This document shows positions 17,678-27,362 of a DNA stretch of 45,438 nt, one piece after another. A program made the position numbers and the translations under genes. The DNA comes from Xanthobacteraceae bacterium (GTDB taxonomy: Bacteria; Pseudomonadota; Alphaproteobacteria; Rhizobiales; Xanthobacteraceae). Below the pieces are notes generated by a model that was not told where the DNA came from, made no database searches, and saw nothing but the letters and a program-made list of their open reading frames with translations. The stretch spans positions 1 through 45,438 of the forward strand of contig JASHRW010000302.1 in the NCBI GenBank assembly GCA_030037065.1. The letters are read 5' to 3'. Numbering within the stretch: the first letter of the stretch is position 1; each line of letters starts with the position of its first letter.

Positions 17678-19209
17678 GGCTGTTTGCCGGCAGCGCTGTC
17701 GGCGCTTTCGCCTTTCGCATAGGATGAAAGGGTGGAGAGCGCGACGAGTTGGTCGGCGCGGTCATGCAGCCGCCTGATGCGCACTTGGTCTTTCTTCGAT
17801 GCGTTGCCGCTAACGAAAGCCACATAGGCTATCTTGCGGCTAGCCGCCTCGCCGAGCGCGCCTTTTTCGTCACGCCCCGAGAAATCGAGTTCAACGGACC
17901 AGCCGGCTTGGCGCAGGATGGCGCTGACGCGAATGGCCTTCTCGTATCCGTTGTTCCCGGCGGCAAAGACGAGCGCCTGCGGCGCGCGCGCCGAGCTTGA
18001 ACTCCGAGTTTGCGTCTTCTGTAGCGCCGACAGCAGCCGATCCAGCCCGATACCGAAACCGACCGCCGGGATCGAGGCGTTCGCGCCCAATCCTTCGAGC
18101 AGATTGTCGTAGCGGCCGCCGCCGCATACATGACCCACTTGAGTAAGTTTTTTGGCGAAAATCTCGAACAGAAATCCGGTGTAATATTCGAGGCCACGCC
18201 GCAATCCGACATTGAACTGCAGCGCCAATGGCTTCTGTCGATATGCGTCGATGTAGCGCAACCGTGTTGCACAGCGCTCCAGCACCGGATCAATCGAGGC
18301 GATGCGAAATTTGCGGAAATGTTCGCGAATGGCTTTGAACGCCATCTCCGGTTTGGCGCGAATATTCAACAGCGCCACCACTCCTTGAACGAGCTCGCCG
18401 GAAATCGGCTCTTGCGCGTTACGGCTGATCAACCGTTCGACGATCTCCTCCGGAGTTCGGCCGCCGACGTGACGCACGTCGGCGAGAGCGAACACTTCCT
18501 TGATCAAGAGCTCCGCCTTGCCGGGCTCCACTGCGACAAGCAGTGAGGCGAGTTCGCCAAATTCGTTGTTCGGCGCGGAGGTTGGCGCATTGACATGCGG
18601 GTCTTTCCGATTCCGCAGCGTGATGCGGCGAATGCGCGTCTTCGACCGTTCGCTGATCGGCAACTGATCGATGAAGGCGTTGCGGATGTCGACGTCGCCG
18701 ATTTCGACCAGAGTTTCCGTAAGACCGGCGGTGTCCAGCGCATCCAAAGCCGCCGCAAGAATTTCGGCGTCGGCTGCTTCCCGCGATTGGCTGCCGATAA
18801 ACTCGGCGCCAGCTTGGTAGAACTGCCGGTAGCGGTCCTCGCTCGCCGATTCGTAAGTGAAGACCGGTCCGAAATAAGAGAGCCGGGCTTCGCGCTTCGC
18901 CGATTTTCCGCTCGCGTCCTCGCTCGCCTGCAACTGGCGCAGATAGGCTCGGCACACCGGAATGGTGAGCTCGGGCCGCAGACACACTTCGCGCCCGCCG
19001 GGGTCGGGGAAAATGTACATCCGGCGACGAATGTCCTCGCCCGACCGGTTGAGGAACGGCAGCGCGCTTTCTAGAATCGGCGGATCGATGGCCGCATAGG
19101 CGTAGCGCCGCAGCGTCGCTGCAATGGCGTCGCGCGCCGTCTGCAACGCGACGGCATCGTCGCCCGCATAGTCGCGGGTGCCGGAAATACGTGGTTGTGG
19201 CGCCTGCAT
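17674..19209 (-). CDS. hisZ: ATP phosphoribosyltransferase regulatory subunit
   Basis: HisS-like paralogue: MYIFPDPGGREVCLRPELTIPVCRAYL, GGGRYDNLLEGLGANASIPAVGFGIGLDRLL; 4-bp overlap with hisG; ATG at 19209. Confidence 0.85.
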   Translation of the reverse strand: MQAPQPRISGTRDYAGDDAVALQTARDAIAATLRRYAYAAIDPPILESALPFLNRSGEDIRRRMYIFPDPGGREVCLRPELTIPVCRAYLRQLQASEDASGKSAKREARLSYFGPVFTYESASEDRYRQFYQAGAEFIGSQSREAADAEILAAALDALDTAGLTETLVEIGDVDIRNAFIDQLPISERSKTRIRRITLRNRKDPHVNAPTSAPNNEFGELASLLVAVEPGKAELLIKEVFALADVRHVGGRTPEEIVERLISRNAQEPISGELVQGVVALLNIRAKPEMAFKAIREHFRKFRIASIDPVLERCATRLRYIDAYRQKPLALQFNVGLRRGLEYYTGFLFEIFAKKLTQVGHVCGGGRYDNLLEGLGANASIPAVGFGIGLDRLLSALQKTQTRSSSSARAPQALVFAAGNNGYEKAIRVSAILRQAGWSVELDFSGRDEKGALGEAASRKIAYVAFVSGNASKKDQVRIRRLHDRADQLVALSTLSSYAKGESADSAAGKQP

Positions 19210-19220
19210 AATCTGAGCCT

Positions 19221-19274
19221 TCAGGGCCGTCCGTTGCCTTTGCCCGCAACGGCCGGCTCGTTTGGCGCCTGCAT
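19221..19274 (-). CDS. Possible 17-codon upstream ORF ahead of hisZ (MQAPNEPAVAGKGNGRP)
   Basis: ATG at 19274, stop at 19221..19223; TGA abuts the AAGG-type SD of hisZ; start copies the hisZ start sequence TATGCAGGCGCCA. Confidence 0.35.
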   Translation of the reverse strand: MQAPNEPAVAGKGNGRP

Positions 19275-19510
19275 ATACCTGATAATCCGGCCGAATCCAG
19301 CAGTGCCGGCCCCCTCCCGCGTCCCTTTTTGTATTGAGAATTAAAAGCTTACGGATGCCGCGCCGGCCGAGCGGCGAGGCCGCACGGACCCGTTTCCGGT
19401 GGTGCGGTGACGACTTAGCCGGTGATTTCCGCATTCCCCGCGCACCGGCGCCCAGCCGTGTACCGGGAACGCAAGTCGACGCCAGCCATTGCCAGCCTGG
19501 AACCCGAACA

Positions 19511-20137
19511 GTGAATACGCTCCGCGACCTCGGACGTACCGTGCTGCTCTGCCTGGTCGGCGGGTCGGCGGACGCCATCGCCTACCTGCGGTTTGACACC
19601 TTCGTGGGCGCCATGACCGGCAACACCATCTTGCTTGGCATCGACATCGTGGAAGGGCGGGCCGGGCGCGCCATTTATCATGTCTGTATCGTTGCGGCGT
19701 TTCTGGCGGCGGTCATCGTGGCCCGTACACTTTTGTCCAGGCTACCCGTCATTGTGCCACTCACCGTCACCGCCGTGATGTTAGGTGCCTCACAACTTAT
19801 CAGCAGCGCATGGGGCGCAGCGTTGAGCGCGGCGGCGCTGGGTCTGCAGAACGCCGCCGTGCGCAAGATCGGCGGCGTACCGCTGAATACGGTGTTCGTC
19901 ACTGGCGATCTGGTCAGTCTGGGTTCTGCCGTGTCCCGCGCCAGCGCGCCGAAGCGTAATCGCCGCGTGATTTTGCTGAGCGCGACCTGGATCGCTTATA
20001 CCTGCGGAGCCGTTCTCGGCGCGGCAGCGTTGCGTCTGCTGAGTTATCCGATGATTGTTCCCGCCGCTTTGACGCTACTCGCCGCGATCGTCGAAACGTA
20101 CGTCCGCCGCAATGCGTCGGCTGAAGTGCCGGATTAG
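19511..20137 (+). CDS. YoaK family (DUF1275) small permease
   Basis: LCLVGGSADAIAYLRFDTFVGAMTGNTILLGI and GLQNAAVRKIGGVPLNTVFVTGDLVSLG are typical; GTG start at 19511 proposed. Confidence 0.82.
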   Translation: MNTLRDLGRTVLLCLVGGSADAIAYLRFDTFVGAMTGNTILLGIDIVEGRAGRAIYHVCIVAAFLAAVIVARTLLSRLPVIVPLTVTAVMLGASQLISSAWGAALSAAALGLQNAAVRKIGGVPLNTVFVTGDLVSLGSAVSRASAPKRNRRVILLSATWIAYTCGAVLGAAALRLLSYPMIVPAALTLLAAIVETYVRRNASAEVPD

Positions 20138-20172
20138 ATCGAATACGCGGAGCGAGTCTGGCCTCGCCTTAC

Positions 20173-20991
20173 TTATTCCGCGGCTTGCGCGGTAGATGGC
20201 GGTGATTGCACGATATTGGCGATGAACGTGTCCACGTCGCGCAAGACTGGCACGATGAACCGCAGCAGCGGTGCCAGCGCAGCGATGATGAAGTAATGCC
20301 CGACGCGCCGGTAGACTCGCACCGTCGCCGCATTACCGGCGGCGCGCAGCCGAGCCGCAAGGCGGGTGGAATTGCCAGGCTCGACCAGCCGGTCGCTGCC
20401 GCCGGTCATGAGCAACGCCGGCGGTGCGCCCGGCGCGACATGGGAGATCGGCTGGGTTTCCGGCCGATCGGCGCCGCCGAAAATCGTCATTAGCTCTTTA
20501 TCGCGCAAGGGCAGGTAATCGTAGGGTCCGGCGATGCCAATCAGGCCGGCAATATCGCGGCCGGGCGACAGCCCGACCTTTCCCAGCCAGCGTGCATCGA
20601 TCGCCAGCATGGCGGCGATATGGGCGCCAGCCGAGTGGCCCTTCAAAAAAATCTTGTCCGGATCGCCGCCGAAGCGGCCGACGTTGTCCTTGACCCAGCG
20701 GACGGCAAGCGCGCCGTCCTCGATGAATTCGGGATAACAGACTTCCGGATAGATACGGTAATCCGGGATTACCGCGACGTAGCCCCGCCGCGCCAGCGCC
20801 CTTCCGACGTAGCGGTACATCCCCTTGTTGCCGCTACGCCAAGCCCCGCCATAGAAGAAAACAATGACCGGCGCCGCGATGGCGTCCGCCGGTCGGCACA
20901 CGTCCAATGTGTGCCGTGAACGCCCCGCGTAGGCGATGGAACGCGTTGTCTTGATGGCTCGCCGCATGGCCGCCGGCACTATGAGGTCCAT
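20173..20991 (-). CDS. Alpha/beta hydrolase (carboxylesterase/lipase-like)
   Basis: VIVFFYGGAWRSGNK oxyanion region; GHSAGAHIA nucleophile elbow; PPALLMTGGSDRLVEP. Confidence 0.85.
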   Translation of the reverse strand: MDLIVPAAMRRAIKTTRSIAYAGRSRHTLDVCRPADAIAAPVIVFFYGGAWRSGNKGMYRYVGRALARRGYVAVIPDYRIYPEVCYPEFIEDGALAVRWVKDNVGRFGGDPDKIFLKGHSAGAHIAAMLAIDARWLGKVGLSPGRDIAGLIGIAGPYDYLPLRDKELMTIFGGADRPETQPISHVAPGAPPALLMTGGSDRLVEPGNSTRLAARLRAAGNAATVRVYRRVGHYFIIAALAPLLRFIVPVLRDVDTFIANIVQSPPSTAQAAE

Positions 20992-21357
20992 TCAGCCGAA
21001 ATGAAGGCAAGCTCCGACTTCGGAGATAGGTAATGGATCGTGCCCCTCAGGAGTCGAGCAGAAACCAGAGGCGGCCATTCGATGCAAAGCTACGGCGGCG
21101 AGTCACAAAAGAATTCAAAACGTCGGAGTTAGGCGGCCGGCAATTTCACAAGCCCTCTTCTGGATCCGCGTATCGTCAGGTTTTCGGCACGTACCAGCGT
21201 TCCGTTTCGTCGTGACGCACAATGTCAGGCTGATCGCCTGTTCCAAGAATGGAACCAAACCAGAGAAATCGGGTTAGCAAACAAGTCAGTGGGAGCGACC
21301 GGCGGATCGTCCGATCTGCGTCTTCTGGTAAGCGGGGCGGCCGCGAGGGCGCGTCGA

Positions 21358-22008
21358 ATGGCGATCTTCGGGCCACGAGCGAACCTTTTTATGAACGTGG
21401 CGCTTGCTGGTGCGGGCGGATCAGCAATTGTGTTGCTGTTGGCCATCTGGGTCGTTCCAGTGATGGGATACAACACGCAGCAGCGATTTGCTCCGCAACA
21501 ACCGATCCCGTTCAGCCATAAACACCACGTTAGTGGGTTGGGAATCGACTGCCGCTATTGCCACACCACCGTCGAAACATCCGCCAATGCGGGCATGCCG
21601 TCGACCGCGATCTGCATGACCTGTCACTCGCAGATCTGGACCAACGCCGCCATGCTCGCGCCGGACCGCAAGAGTTTGGCGGAGAACAAGCCGATCCACT
21701 GGACGCGCGTCTACGGGTTGCCCGATTACGTCTTTTTCGATCACAGCATTCACATCGCCAAGGGCGTGGGCTGCACCGAATGCCACGGTCCGATCGGCGA
21801 CATGGCGCTGACCTGGAAAGCGCAGACGCTTTACATGAGCTGGTGCTTGTCCTGCCACCGCGATCCGGCGCCGCATCTGCGTCCTTTGGATCAAGTCTTC
21901 AACGCTCATTGGCACCGCACGCCGTCCACTCCGTCCGGGCAGACGCTGATGGCGGAGTATCACATTCACACGCGCGATTTATCCGATTGCGGGACCTGCC
22001 ACCGATGA
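21358..22008 (+). CDS. actA: Alternative complex III pentaheme cytochrome c subunit ActA
   Basis: QPIPFSHKHHVSGLGIDCRYCHTTVE; five CxxCH motifs (CRYCH, CMTCH, CTECH, CLSCH, CGTCH) and an N-terminal TM. Confidence 0.88.
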   Translation: MAIFGPRANLFMNVALAGAGGSAIVLLLAIWVVPVMGYNTQQRFAPQQPIPFSHKHHVSGLGIDCRYCHTTVETSANAGMPSTAICMTCHSQIWTNAAMLAPDRKSLAENKPIHWTRVYGLPDYVFFDHSIHIAKGVGCTECHGPIGDMALTWKAQTLYMSWCLSCHRDPAPHLRPLDQVFNAHWHRTPSTPSGQTLMAEYHIHTRDLSDCGTCHR

Positions 22009-24935
22009 CGCAAGCGGCCCGCACGTATTGGCGCAGTCTGGAAGAACTGGCGGAGACGCCGGAATTTGTCGCCTTCGTCGAACGCGCGGCACCGCGTTTC
22101 CGCGATCTAGCCAACGCATTCGACCGGCGGCGTTTTCTTCAGCTCATGGCGGCATCGATGGCGCTCGGCGGGCTTTCGGCGTGCGGGCCGGAGGCGAATA
22201 TCCGCCAGCTCGTACCCTATGTGGAGCAGCCGGAAAACATCGTTCCCGGTCGAAACAGCTACTACGCGAGCGCGCTGACCGAGGATGGTTACGCCACCGG
22301 AGTTCTCGTCGCGCATCAGATGGCGCGGCCGATCAAAGTCGAAGGCAACCCGGATCATCCGGCAAGCCTCGGCGCAGCCAGCGCCATCATGCAGGCGAGT
22401 ATTCTCCAGCTATACGATCCGCGCCGGGCCCAAACCATCTTTGGCGCCGGCCAAATCGCCACCTGGGAGGGTTTTGTCAGCGCATTGCATGATCGCCGCG
22501 CGGGTCTGCTGGCCCGCAAGGGCGACGGTTTGCGCATCTTGACCGGAACAGTCAGTTCTCCGTCGCTCGTTGCGCAGCTCGCTGCCGTCCAGCAGCAGTT
22601 TCCAGCCATGCGCTGGCATCAATGGCAGGCGCTCGACCGCGACAACGAACTCGAGGCCGGTATGCGCAGCTTCAGCCAGCCGGTCGAACGGATTTTCGAC
22701 CTGAGCAAGGCCGATCGAATCTTCGGTGTCGGCAGCGATCTCATTTCCGCGACGCCGGGTTGGCTCGCCTATGCGCGCAGTTTCGCGGCGGCCCGGCGGC
22801 CGAGCGAAACCGGCGGCACGATGAGCCGCGCCTACGCGATCGAGAGCACGCCGACTTTGCTGGGTGCCAAAGCGGATCACCGGCTCGCCATGCGGCCGGC
22901 GGAAATTGTCGGGTCCATGCAATACATGGCGAGCTTGCTTGGAGCGGGTTCGCAACAAGGATCGCAGCAGGACAACCCGCACGCGGCATGGCTGAAAGCG
23001 GCGGCCGACGATCTGGCGCAGCACAAGGGCCGAGCGCTGGTGCATGCCGGCCGCGAACAGCCGGTGGAAGTGCATGTTTTGGCCGACGCGATCAATGGCG
23101 CACTCGGCGCGTACGGCAACACGGTGCGGCTGATCGCGCCGGTCAATGTCAACGCCGGCTCAATGCGCCAATCGATCTCCGAACTTGCCGGCGACATGGC
23201 GGCCGGAAAGGTCGACACGCTGCTTATCCTCGGTGCGAACCCGGTCTATGACGCGCCCGCCGATCTGAATTTTGCGACGGCGCTGCGTCGGGTCGCGTTC
23301 TCCGTGTGTCTTAGCCTTTACGAAGACGAAACGATGCTCGCCACCACGTGGCGCCTGCCGGCGACCCATGAATATGAGGTGTGGAGCGACGCGCGCGCTG
23401 TCGATGGGACGGTGACGATCATGCAGCCGCAAGTGCGTCCGCTCTATGGCGGTCATTCGGCGCAACAGGTTTTGGCGGTCCTGCTCGGCGGATTGGCGAC
23501 TGACGATTACCAGCTGGTGCGCAGCTATTGGCAGAAACGCGCACAGCAGGAGAATAGAGGAGATTTCGAAGGCTTTTGGCACGAGTCGGTCCGCGTCGGC
23601 GTCGTCGCCAACACCGCGGAAGCGCCGTTGTCGCTGACGCCGAAGGGCGGCATTGATGCGCAACTGCCTTCGACGGCCTCTCCTCAACAAGGCAGCCTTT
23701 TGGCGTTGTTTCGCCCGGACGAAGGCAACCGGGACGGCCGCTACGCCGATAATCCGTGGCTCCTGGAAATGCCGCGTTCGTTTACGCGGCTGACCTGGGA
23801 CAACGCCGCGCTCGTTGCGCCAAGCACGGCGGAGCGTCTTGGCGTCGGCACGCACGATCTCGTCGAAATCCAGATCGGGCCGACAAAGCTGACAGCGCCG
23901 GTCTACGTCCTGCCGGGCCAGGCGGCCGATTGCGTGACCTTGCCACTCGGTTGGGGCCGCGCGGCAGGCGGGCTCGGCGTTGGGATCGGATTCGACGCTT
24001 ACCGAGTGCGTACTGCCGCCGATCCATGGCTGGCGGCGATTACTGCGATCACCAAGACGGGCGAGGTCTACCGGTTGGCGACCACGCAGGGTCAGGACCG
24101 CGTGCTCGGCCGCGACCTTATCCGTGAGGGAAATCTCGATCAATTCAACAGCGCGCCACACTCGATCGTCGAGAAGACCAAAGCCGAGTCGCTTTATCCA
24201 CCTTATCAGTATCCAGGCCGGGCCTGGGCGATGGCGGTCGACCTCAACTCCTGCATCGGCTGCCAAGCCTGCGTCATCGCCTGCCAGGCGGAAAACAACG
24301 TTCCGATCGTCGGCAAGGACCAGGTGCTCGATGGACGGGCGATGCATTGGCTGCGCATCGACCGCTACTATTCGGGATCGCCCGACGCGCCGGACACGGC
24401 ATTCGAGCCGATGCCCTGTATGCAGTGCGAGAACGCGCCGTGCGAAGTGGTCTGTCCGGTACACGCCACCGTGCACGACCACGAGGGCCTCAATCTGATG
24501 GTCTATAACCGCTGCGTCGGCACGCGCTTCTGTTCGAATAACTGTCCCTACAAGGTGCGCCGCTTCAACTTCTATGCCTATGCGCACCAAAACGAGCGCC
24601 CGCCCGAATCTTGGAATCCGGAAGTCACGGTCCGCGATCGCGGCGTAATGGAGAAGTGCACGTATTGCATCCAACGGATTCGCACCGCTGAGATCGCCGC
24701 CGACCGGGACAATCGAAAACTTCGCGACGGCGAGGTCGTCACCGCCTGTCAGCAGAGCTGTCCGACCCAGGCGATCGTTTTCGGCGATCGAAACGATCGG
24801 AACAGCGCGGTGGTCAAGCGCAAGGCCGCGCCGATTGATTACGTCCTGCTCGACGAGCTGAACACGTTGCCGCGCACCAGCTACGGCGCGCTCATCAGAA
24901 ACCCCAATCCCGCGATCAAAGCCGGCGAGTCATGA
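22005..24935 (+). CDS. actB: Alternative complex III iron-sulfur/molybdopterin-like subunit ActB
   Basis: FDRRRFLQLMAASMALGGLSAC signal/lipobox; large MopB-like domain; Fe-S motifs CIGCQACVIACQ, CMQCENAPCEVVCP, CVGTRFCSNNCP, CTYCIQRI. ATG at 22005 overlaps the actA stop. Confidence 0.9.
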   Translation: MTQAARTYWRSLEELAETPEFVAFVERAAPRFRDLANAFDRRRFLQLMAASMALGGLSACGPEANIRQLVPYVEQPENIVPGRNSYYASALTEDGYATGVLVAHQMARPIKVEGNPDHPASLGAASAIMQASILQLYDPRRAQTIFGAGQIATWEGFVSALHDRRAGLLARKGDGLRILTGTVSSPSLVAQLAAVQQQFPAMRWHQWQALDRDNELEAGMRSFSQPVERIFDLSKADRIFGVGSDLISATPGWLAYARSFAAARRPSETGGTMSRAYAIESTPTLLGAKADHRLAMRPAEIVGSMQYMASLLGAGSQQGSQQDNPHAAWLKAAADDLAQHKGRALVHAGREQPVEVHVLADAINGALGAYGNTVRLIAPVNVNAGSMRQSISELAGDMAAGKVDTLLILGANPVYDAPADLNFATALRRVAFSVCLSLYEDETMLATTWRLPATHEYEVWSDARAVDGTVTIMQPQVRPLYGGHSAQQVLAVLLGGLATDDYQLVRSYWQKRAQQENRGDFEGFWHESVRVGVVANTAEAPLSLTPKGGIDAQLPSTASPQQGSLLALFRPDEGNRDGRYADNPWLLEMPRSFTRLTWDNAALVAPSTAERLGVGTHDLVEIQIGPTKLTAPVYVLPGQAADCVTLPLGWGRAAGGLGVGIGFDAYRVRTAADPWLAAITAITKTGEVYRLATTQGQDRVLGRDLIREGNLDQFNSAPHSIVEKTKAESLYPPYQYPGRAWAMAVDLNSCIGCQACVIACQAENNVPIVGKDQVLDGRAMHWLRIDRYYSGSPDAPDTAFEPMPCMQCENAPCEVVCPVHATVHDHEGLNLMVYNRCVGTRFCSNNCPYKVRRFNFYAYAHQNERPPESWNPEVTVRDRGVMEKCTYCIQRIRTAEIAADRDNRKLRDGEVVTACQQSCPTQAIVFGDRNDRNSAVVKRKAAPIDYVLLDELNTLPRTSYGALIRNPNPAIKAGES

Positions 24936-24952
24936 ATCTTTGCAGGTGATGC

Positions 24953-26320
24953 ATGGCGATGAGTGTCTCGACCGGACTGCCGCCCGACGCGCCGGTGATC
25001 GCGCCCGACCTCACCATGACGTCGTTGAGCGAGCAGGTCAGTGCTCGTGTTTTGAGCGAACGGGCGCCGCTCTGGTGGCACATCGGCTTTGCGGTTGGAT
25101 TCATGCTGCTCACGCTGCTGATCGTTCAGATGGCGTGGCTGTTCATCAATGGGATCGGGGTGTGGGGCGTCAACATCCCGGTGGCCTGGGGGCTGGCGAT
25201 CTCCGAATATGTCTGGTGGATCGCGCTGGCGAGCGGCGGGACCATCGTTTCGGCGTTGTTCTTTCTCACCCGCTCGCCGTGGCGATCGGCTACCAACCGC
25301 ATCGCCGAAAGCATGCTGCTGTCGGCGGCGCCGTGCGCCGGCCTGATGCCGATCATGCATCTCGGACGGCCGGGATTGTTCTACTGGCTGTTCCCTTATT
25401 CCACCGTGATGGGCGTCTGGCCGCAGGTGCGCAGTCCGCTGTGGTGGGATTTCATCTGCCTGATCTGCTACATCCTGATGTCGGTTATGTACTACTACAC
25501 CGGCATCTTGCCGGATCTCGCCACCGTGCGTGATCTGGCAAAGAGCCGGTCCAAACAAATCCTCTACGGCATTCTGGCGCTCGGCTGGCGCGGCTCTGTC
25601 AGGCAATGGCAGAACCAGCGCGTCGTCTATGCGATCATGTCGGCGATCATGGCGCCGATGGTCATTTCGGTGCACAGCGTCGTCGGCTTGGACTTTGCCG
25701 GCGGACTGACGCCGGGATGGCACGACACCCAGTTCCCGCCGTACTTCTTCTTCGGCGCGGTCATTTCCGGCACCGCGCTCATCATGATGCTCACGATCAT
25801 GGTGCGCTGGGGCTACGGCCTCCGCGACGTGCTGACCGAATATCACCTCAACGCCATGGCGAAGGTCATGCTGGTCGGCAGCCTGTTGCTCGCCTACGCT
25901 TATGTCTGGGAGGCGTTCGGCCCGTTTTACGGAAGCGATGTCGCCGAAAAGACTGAATTCCTTCGGCGGATGTTCGGCTTCACGGCGTCCGCGTTCTGGT
26001 CCGAGAAAATCCTCACCGTCGTCATCCCACAGTTGCTCTGGCTTCCATCCGTCCGCCGCAATCAGCCTTTGCTGTTTTTGATTTCGACGGGAATCATCCT
26101 CGGCATGTGGCAGGAGCGTTTTGTTTTCGTAACGTCCAGCCTTGAGCACAACTACATGCCCTCGTACTGGGGTCATTTCTTTCCGACATTCTGGGATTGG
26201 GCCGCGCTCGCCGGGACGATCGGGCTGTTTCTCACGATGTTCTTTTTGTTCTTGCGGTTCGTGCCGATTGTCTCGCTGGCCGAAGTCCGCGAGATCGTCG
26301 AAGAAAAAAGATCGAAATGA
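24953..26320 (+). CDS. actC: Alternative complex III NrfD-like membrane subunit ActC
   Basis: 455 aa multi-TM; WWIALASGGTIVSALFFLTR, MHLGRPGLFYWLFPYS, FGAVISGTALIMML. Confidence 0.88.
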   Translation: MAMSVSTGLPPDAPVIAPDLTMTSLSEQVSARVLSERAPLWWHIGFAVGFMLLTLLIVQMAWLFINGIGVWGVNIPVAWGLAISEYVWWIALASGGTIVSALFFLTRSPWRSATNRIAESMLLSAAPCAGLMPIMHLGRPGLFYWLFPYSTVMGVWPQVRSPLWWDFICLICYILMSVMYYYTGILPDLATVRDLAKSRSKQILYGILALGWRGSVRQWQNQRVVYAIMSAIMAPMVISVHSVVGLDFAGGLTPGWHDTQFPPYFFFGAVISGTALIMMLTIMVRWGYGLRDVLTEYHLNAMAKVMLVGSLLLAYAYVWEAFGPFYGSDVAEKTEFLRRMFGFTASAFWSEKILTVVIPQLLWLPSVRRNQPLLFLISTGIILGMWQERFVFVTSSLEHNYMPSYWGHFFPTFWDWAALAGTIGLFLTMFFLFLRFVPIVSLAEVREIVEEKRSK

Positions 26321-26850
26321 CGGAGCTTTGCGGCATCGTTGCCGAGTTCAATACGCCTGAGGCGCTTACCCACGCGGCGGCGCAGTTGCGGCGGTCGGGT
26401 TTTCGCGCGTTCGAAGCCTACACGCCCTATCCGGTCGAGGGTCTCGATCGCATCATCCGGCCGGGACGCAATATGCTGTTGCCGCTCCTGATGTTCGGCG
26501 CCGCGATCTTGGGTGCGGCGTGGGGCTATTGGATCCAGTACTGGGACGAGGCGCTGAATTATCCGCTCAATGTCGGTGGCCGGCCGCACAACAGTTGGCC
26601 GGCCTTCATGGTCGGCACGTTCGAGTTCATGCTGCTGGTCACGGTCGCCGCGGGATTTTTCGGCATGCTGGCGGCATCCGGGTTGCCCAAACTCTATCAT
26701 CCGTTGTTCGAGGCTCGGTCGTTCGAACGTGCATCGCGCGATCGTTTTGTCCTCTGTGTCGAACGCGCCGACCCCCGCTTCGATACCGACGCAATCCGCC
26801 GCGTGTTCGAGGAACATGGCGCGCAGCGAATTGAGGAGGTGCGCGCGTGA
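26317..26850 (+). CDS. actD: Alternative complex III subunit ActD (DUF3341)
   Basis: GIVAEFNTPEALTHAAAQLRRSGFRAFEAYTPYPVEGLD, two TMs, NVGGRPHNSWPAFMVGTFEFMLL; ATGA overlap. Confidence 0.88.
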   Translation: MTELCGIVAEFNTPEALTHAAAQLRRSGFRAFEAYTPYPVEGLDRIIRPGRNMLLPLLMFGAAILGAAWGYWIQYWDEALNYPLNVGGRPHNSWPAFMVGTFEFMLLVTVAAGFFGMLAASGLPKLYHPLFEARSFERASRDRFVLCVERADPRFDTDAIRRVFEEHGAQRIEEVRA

Positions 26851-27362
26851 ATTGGATGTCGCGCACCTTGGCAATAAGTCTGACGGCGACGCTCGCGGCG
26901 TGCGACAACATGGCCAACCAGCCGAAGCTCAATCCGTACGAGCTGCCGTACGGCTCGCAGGCGCAGTGGCCGGCGACGCCGCCGTCGCACACGATCGCTC
27001 GTGATGAGCCGTTGCGGCCGCTGGGTCCTCCGCCCGTCACCGTCGCGTTGCTTGAGCGCGGCCAACAGCGGTTCAATATTTATTGTGCGCCGTGTCACGG
27101 CCGCTTCGGCGACGGCAACGGCATGATCGTGCAGCGCGGTTTTCCGCTGCCGCCTTCCTATTACAGCGACGCGCTGCGCAACGCTCCGAGCCAGTTGTTT
27201 TATGACGTCATCACCCACGGCTATGGAGTGATGTTTTCGTATGCCGACCGCGTAGCGCCCGCGGATCGTTGGGCAATCGTTGCCTATATCCGTGCCCTGC
27301 AGGCAAGCGCCGATGCAACGGTGGCCGACGTGCCGCCTGACAAGCGGAGCGCACTGCGATGA
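26847..27362 (+). CDS. actE: Alternative complex III monoheme cytochrome c lipoprotein ActE
   Basis: Lipobox LAAC; CAPCHGRFGDGNGMIVQRGFPLPPSY; GTG start overlapping the actD stop. Confidence 0.88.
   Translation: MNWMSRTLAISLTATLAACDNMANQPKLNPYELPYGSQAQWPATPPSHTIARDEPLRPLGPPPVTVALLERGQQRFNIYCAPCHGRFGDGNGMIVQRGFPLPPSYYSDALRNAPSQLFYDVITHGYGVMFSYADRVAPADRWAIVAYIRALQASADATVADVPPDKRSALR

Noticed and set aside
19210-19578. Upstream extension of the HisZ ORF to 19578
   Set aside because: Pro/Arg/Gly-rich noncoding-like sequence overlapping the start of the YoaK gene; MQAPQPRISGTRDYAGDDA (19209) fits HisZ better.
23160-24674. 504-aa minus-strand ORF inside actB
   Set aside because: Antisense to a clear Fe-S subunit; composition is a mirror artefact (R/D/V/H rich) with no recognisable domain.
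24881-26176. 431-aa minus-strand ORF inside actC
   Set aside because: Antisense to a TM-rich gene, which yields hydrophilic H/D/R-rich translations; no domain support.
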